Assembly (NCBI RefSeq): GCF_043641665.1
Contig: NC_092193.1
Span: 18,617,946-18,681,945, forward strand
Source: Enoplosus armatus
Lineage: Eukaryota > Chordata > Actinopteri > Centrarchiformes > Enoplosidae
Direction of reading: 5' to 3'
Length of the DNA stretch: 64,000 nucleotides
A program made the translations under genes and the position numbers. Below, piece after piece: positions 59,227 to 64,000 of the stretch. Every line of letters begins with the position of its first letter. Within the stretch, counting starts at the first letter, position 1. The notes under the pieces were generated by a model that saw only the letters and a list, made by a program, of their open reading frames with translations, did no database searches and was not told where the DNA came from.

Positions 59227-62200
59227 ACACCCACATACACACAAACACTTAAACACATTTTGGCAGGCAGTGACCCGCCCCCTCTGACACATTCACATTC
59301 CTCCTTGAAGGGGAGGTGCAGATGTGTGTGTGACCTACTTAAATGTGTCTCCTCATGTTTTCGTTCGCAGAGCTAATTGTAACTGTTTGTGCTTCTGTAA
59401 AACACTGTAAAGATACAACTGCAACTGACTGCCTGAGGCATGCTATCAAATGCTGCTCGTTCACAGTTACAGTCTGCCTCCCACTCTTCTCCTCTTTCAG
59501 ATGAGACATTGCTGACTAATGTGATGTGTGGTGTTCTCTCTGGAGTCATCTCCTCTTCCATCGCCAACCCCACCGATGTGCTGAAGGTAGCTGTTTGCAC
59601 ACGTGAAGATCGTGTTGGATCTCCTTGTTATTGTCCTCCATGAAATGGCAGTCAGTTATTCTCCAAAGCAGTAGAGCCGGTTTCACAATTTCTTGGAACT
59701 GCAGCATGACGCGCAGGAATCTTCCACTGAAAAAACGAGACCAGCAGTCTTCTTTCATTTATTGTTTAGTTGTACATACAGCTGTAGGCTTTAGGTGATT
59801 GTTTTGAAAAACTGAGGTATTAATTGATATGCCCTTTCTAGACGAGACTGTAACAGCTCCAGACTGTAGGTGTGCTCTTTTAGTAGCATGCCGAGTAGAG
59901 TGAAGGGCATCTTGGTGCTATCAAGACCCCACTTGTGGATTATTTATAGACTGAAGCCTCTAAGGCTGAACATAGTGATCTGTAAATGATATGGGTGCAT
60001 GAATACGATGTGTGTGTGTGTGCACACGCTTATTTGCACTAATGTTTTGCCCTGCTTCTTCTTCGGCCATGCCCTGTTTGGCGTAGTGACCTACTGTACA
60101 CACACAGTGTGTGTTTGTTAAGAGTTAACAGACTAATGGATGTGGCTGCAGGTTTGGAACATTGCGTTTTCCTCACAGTGTTCTAGCTGCACCCGCCAAG
60201 TCATCATGAAGCCAAAAGGTGAACCATGGCTAATCTGTAAACCATTATAAATAAAAGCAAGTCAAGCAGGGGTTGGAGAATTCCTGGAAAGAAAAGATAG
60301 AGAACATACTTTAGGACACTGTACTCGCCAAAAACCCCTACTAACTTTTTTGTGTGTGCACTCCAATGGGAGCCCGATTAATACGCCCCTGTACTTGGCT
60401 TGGTGAACCTACAGCATTCCACGCTGGTTGTGCACGCAAACATTGTCTCGAGTTCAAGTTTATGGACATTACGTCTGTCTGTTCCTCTAGATCCGCATGC
60501 AGGCTCAGGGAAATGTGATCCAGGGCAGTATGATGGGCAACTTCATCAACATCTACCAGCAGGAGGGAACAAGAGGACTGTGGAAGGTACAGAAAGCCTG
60601 GAAATACTTAATTTGCATTGATAAATGACCTCAGTGTCCATGGGTTTCAAGTAGTGCAGACACTGCTCTTTAATACCCCCGTCTTCAATCTTGTATCATC
60701 CCCTCTCTTTCTGCATCAGGGCGTCTCTCTAACGGCTCAGCGGGCGGCCATCGTTGTCGGGGTCGAGCTACCGGTCTATGACATAACCAAGAAACATCTG
60801 ATCCTGTCAGGTTACATGGGGGACACGGTGTACACACACTTCCTGTAAGTTTGCCAAGTCACCTGGAGATCCTCCTCCCTCTTGTGATATTATCAATTGG
60901 AGGAAAGTGCGATAGAGACAGATTAAAGACATATTTCGAAATCTTAAAGTGGAACTAAGAAATGATACACGGCCCTGTTCAACATATGTATGTGTTTACC
61001 ATCATCATTAGATTGCCTACTGAACTGAAGGCTCATTTTCTATCTCCAAGGCTTTGAAATATGGTTGTTTAATTGTACCAGCAACTAACCATCATTTTCT
61101 TTCATTTTCTTTGTGAGATTTGATTAAGGGTCAAAAATATAGAATCTACAGATTATCATTTGAACCTGTGTCATCTCGTCCCCCAGGTCCAGCTTTGTGT
61201 GTGGTCTGGCGGGGGCTTTGGCCTCCAACCCAGTGGATGTAGTCCGGACACGCATGATGAACCAGAGAGGGGGGGCTCTGTACCAGGGAACACTGGACTG
61301 TATACTGCAGGTCAGTCACAGTTACCTCTCACACTTGTTCCTGTCCAGATTGTGTTTGTAGATGACTAAATCAAAGCAGCCAGGTGTGACTAGAAGATAC
61401 TATTGATTTACAATCTGGAAACTGTAGGATACTGTGTTATGAAGCTTAACACAAACTAGGAACTAACACTGCAGCTTTAAATTAGACTTTTTTTTTAATT
61501 TGTGTCTTATGTCTTTTATCTGAGGATGACCATGCTAATGTTTTGACATTTAAAGCAGCCAACAGTGTCAAAAGTATACCGTTTTTAGACTTTATAATTA
61601 CTGGCCTATTGCCATGAAGAAGTGCCTGTGTGTGTACGTTTGATTTTTGCCTCCTGTGATGATGAATATTTAATATAATGTAGTTATGTTGAACGCCCAG
61701 AGAGGACTTTAGAACGACCATCAGAGGATAATGAGATAAAATGGATTTTTAACATGTTTGTTTTGTCTTCAGACGTGGCGCTCTGAGGGCTTCATGGCCC
61801 TCTACAAGGGTTTCTTTCCCAACTGGCTCCGCCTGGGCCCGTGGAACATCATTGTATCCTTTAACCATCTCATTAGTGCACCAGCCTGTTTGCATATATC
61901 CACTGTGATGCAATATCTTCTGAGCTGGAGAAATCAGTGGGGAAAAGTTGTAAATTCTGTTATGCGCTCAGTGATGTATGGGATTGAAGCCATGCTCCAG
62001 TGGAGGACAGATTAGCTTAATGCTAGCTAACTCTCTTATGTAACTTTGTGAAACTCCTGCCTCAATACCCCACTGGCCCAGGTGAGAGAGGACTTATGGC
62101 CTTCAGGGCCCTCTGGGGGATAAGAGGAAGGGTTGGGAGTGAACTTCATGAAAGGCCAGAGAGTTACAGGGGGAACAGAAGTGCTGGCAGGTCCAACGAG

Positions 62201-62425
62201 GCCTGAACGATGTAATGAGATTATTGACTTGTTACAGCAGAGTGGACTGAGGTAACAAGGAAACGGTGACAAGGGAGGCTTTGAACTGAAGTGCAGAAAG
62301 AGCCAACATCCCTCAGTGAGCCTCACATTCTGCTCAACAGAAATGTCCACTCCTCTTCCTATGTTCCTTTACTCCGCGTCCAGTTCTTCCTCACATATGA
62401 ACAGCTGAAGAAGATCGACGTGTGA
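58368..62425 (+). CDS. slc25a30: Mitochondrial carrier SLC25A30 (KMCP1)
   Basis: Inner-membrane carrier of the UCP-like branch of SLC25; transported substrate not settled in my knowledge. Nine coding exons: 58368-58431, 58551-58698, 59075-59169, 59501-59586, 60491-60586, 60720-60844, 61187-61310, 61773-61853, 62384-62425. All GT-AG and in phase: 861 nt, 286 residues (human 291). The start [16 protein letters not shown] matches the family. Three carrier signatures appear at about residues 24 ([11 protein letters not shown]), 125 (NPTDVLKIRMQ) and 219 ([11 protein letters not shown]). The end is [45 protein letters not shown] and [10 protein letters not shown] favour SLC25A30 over SLC25A14. The loop after RTRMMNQR is about five residues shorter than in human. 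A (TC)n array starts 13 nt after the exon 3 donor. There is no syntenic relation to its left-hand neighbours in mammals. Confidence 0.92.
59183..59222. repeat. (TC)n microsatellite beside a splice donor
   Basis: Twenty TC units starting 13 nt inside slc25a30 intron 3. Confidence 0.93.
59587..60490 (+). other. slc25a30: slc25a30 intron 4, no further feature
   Basis: GT-AG intron of 904 bp with only short GT runs (about 60008-60021); nothing else that I can support. Confidence 0.6.
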
Positions 62426-63691
62426 CCGACGGAATGAGACGGTGAAGAAGAGGCGAGTATGAACGCACGCTCCGAGAAGAGCTGAGAGGACCAAAATCGT
62501 GAAAAGCTGGATGGGGTTGGTTCCTTGATGGAACCACTGAACGGGGGAAAGGGGGTTGACGTAGACCCGCGTATGAGTGGCGGCATGAGAATTTGCCTGA
62601 TTCCTGTTTGGGCTACATGTCTAAAATCTGTTGCAAGTGTGGAAGACACTCATATCTGATGTTTTAGCTCATCCGAATGCTATGTTAAGCTTAACCGCTC
62701 ATTTAAATTTAATCCTGGCCCCTTAGATTCATGTCACCTAATTTATTATGACGGGTAAATGGGAGAGACATTTAAGATGCAACAACTGTCTAACTTGACT
62801 TGTTTATGAAGCTGAAGCATCTTTTTTCAGTCAGAAGCTGCTTTAAAACGGCTCTAATGTCACGAGGAAAACACACGAGGGTTTTCTGTCCTCTACACTT
62901 AAAAGTGGTCTCCAAATTGAGTGCCTTAGTTTGTGATGCAGGCTGCCTGCGCCTGAGTTGCATAAGGACTAAGAATGTCTGATAGCAGCTGATAATCGCA
63001 GTGATCATTCCCTTTTTGAAAAGAAAAATGTTTGTGCGCACGAGTCAACAAACTTGGACTAGGATCTGGTGGGTTTTTTTTTTCTTTTTCTGTGTTTCTA
63101 AATTGGGAGTTGGGTGTGTGGAAAAGGTGAAATTATTTATTCTAAGCCAAGAATACATCCCGGTGTACTGTAATAAATACCAGTCATAGAAATAGCCTGA
63201 AGACCAGTGTGGGTGCTCAGACAGGACAAACGCACACATCCCATACCCATATGTGGCGAGACTAGTGGTGTCCCTCATGCCAGCAAGACATAACAGACAT
63301 AACCTGGGGCAGCTGGGGGTTGACTCTGCCTTCCCTGGGTTCTTATGCATATACGTTGCTGTAAAGACTTATTACAAACGCAGACGTTATGTAAGCCTAC
63401 ATATTATATCCCGCACCGCTTTAGGTTTAGACCGCTGGGTCAGATTAGGGTATCCAAAGTGCGTCATTTGATGGTGTTTATTTCAGAGGGCGCTAAACCC
63501 ACTGCACATGATCCACAGTTAACTCCAGGTATATTTTCATATACTGTATTTGCACGCTGTATGCTTATCTGTGAGCTCTCGTTGTAAAGAATGAAAATGT
63601 TGCTGGCTGTTGCGTGTGTGAGCTGCCAAAGTGTAATTTTGTCATACTTTCGATGTCGATGTAAAGGCTGCTGTAGCCCCTGTATATTTGA

Positions 63692-63697
63692 AATAAA
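63692..63697 (+). terminator. slc25a30: Polyadenylation signal of slc25a30
   Basis: AATAAA in GAAATAAAAGAG, 1.27 kb after the stop codon, with a T-rich GTCTTGCTTTGTTTTC downstream element. The 3' UTR is inferred as 62426 to about 63715. Confidence 0.65.
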
Positions 63698-63715
63698 AGA
63701 GACAAACCCACTATG

Positions 63716-64000
63716 TCTTGCTTTGTTTTCACCACAGGGTGGCGCTGTGGAGCTACACACCAGCCCACCATTATTTGACCCAGTTGAAATATCAATAACT
63801 GTTTATGAGTCTTAAACTCCCAATCCTCAACTTTGAGGCCACAAATCTAGCACAGTTGAGTTGTTTCTGAGGGATTGCCCAGTTTCTTTCAAACACACAT
63901 GTTCATGCAGCGTCCCACAAACAATGACTTATGAATTATTCATAGGAATCTTAGACGTAATTGCTCTTTTTATTTCTGTGGGTAAATTCCCAGTTTTCCC
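63716..64000. other. 3' flank of slc25a30
   Basis: Nothing recognisable apart from an imperfect CTCF-like ACAGGGTGGCGCTG near 63735-63748. Confidence 0.4.

Noticed and set aside
58368..62425. Assignment of the carrier as slc25a14 (UCP5)
   Set aside because: Diagnostic segments ([39 protein letters not shown]) fit SLC25A30 better than SLC25A14.
63735..63748. CTCF-like ACAGGGTGGCGCTG in the slc25a30 3' flank
   Set aside because: Contains an extra G relative to the core, so it is only a partial match.

Overview
This window is nuclear DNA from a vertebrate, most likely a ray-finned (percomorph-type) fish. The genes are split by short GT-AG introns, long (CA)n/(GT)n arrays are everywhere, small inverted-repeat elements of the kind common in teleosts recur, and the encoded proteins are close to fish and human orthologues. 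There are no bacterial, phage or CRISPR features. Coding sequences were assembled by eye from splice sites, reading phase and remembered family sequences.

Five protein-coding loci are visible. (1) tlk1, + strand, about 100-7390: the last eleven coding exons of a Tousled-like kinase; the 5' part lies outside the window. (2) gorasp2, - strand, 14818 down to about 8400: a complete ten-exon Golgi reassembly stacking protein 2 (GRASP55), whose exon 6 carries an apparent one-base excess that breaks the frame. (3) gad1, - strand, about 32490 down to about 17040: glutamate decarboxylase 67, sixteen coding exons giving 583 residues with the PLP lysine at 394, plus a probable non-coding first exon with TATA and CCAAT boxes and a near-perfect REST/NRSF (RE1) element in an intron. 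(4) erich2, - strand, 38677 down to about 35700: thirteen small phase-consistent coding exons giving 283 residues, including a putative 9-nt micro-exon and a probable GC-AG intron. (5) slc25a30 (KMCP1-type mitochondrial carrier), + strand, 58368 to about 63715: nine coding exons giving 286 residues.

The order and orientation tlk1(+) gorasp2(-) gad1(-) erich2(-) match human 2q31.1 (ERICH2-GAD1-GORASP2-TLK1, inverted as a block). Beyond erich2 human has SP5 and MYO3B; here there is about 19 kb without a recognisable gene and then slc25a30, whose human orthologue is on 13q14. The synteny break therefore lies between about 38.8 and 58.1 kb. That gap is rich in microsatellites and dispersed repeats and also holds several stretches that look like regulatory DNA (octamer motifs, RFX X-boxes, a perfect palindrome).

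The five genes are not an operon and share no single pathway: chromatin-assembly kinase, Golgi stacking, GABA synthesis, an uncharacterised glutamate-rich protein of probable ciliary or testis use, and mitochondrial transport. I did not find an undescribed multi-gene system. The items most worth checking are the gorasp2 frame break, the RE1 in gad1, the erich2 micro-exon and GC donor, the synteny break, and four RFX-type X-boxes.
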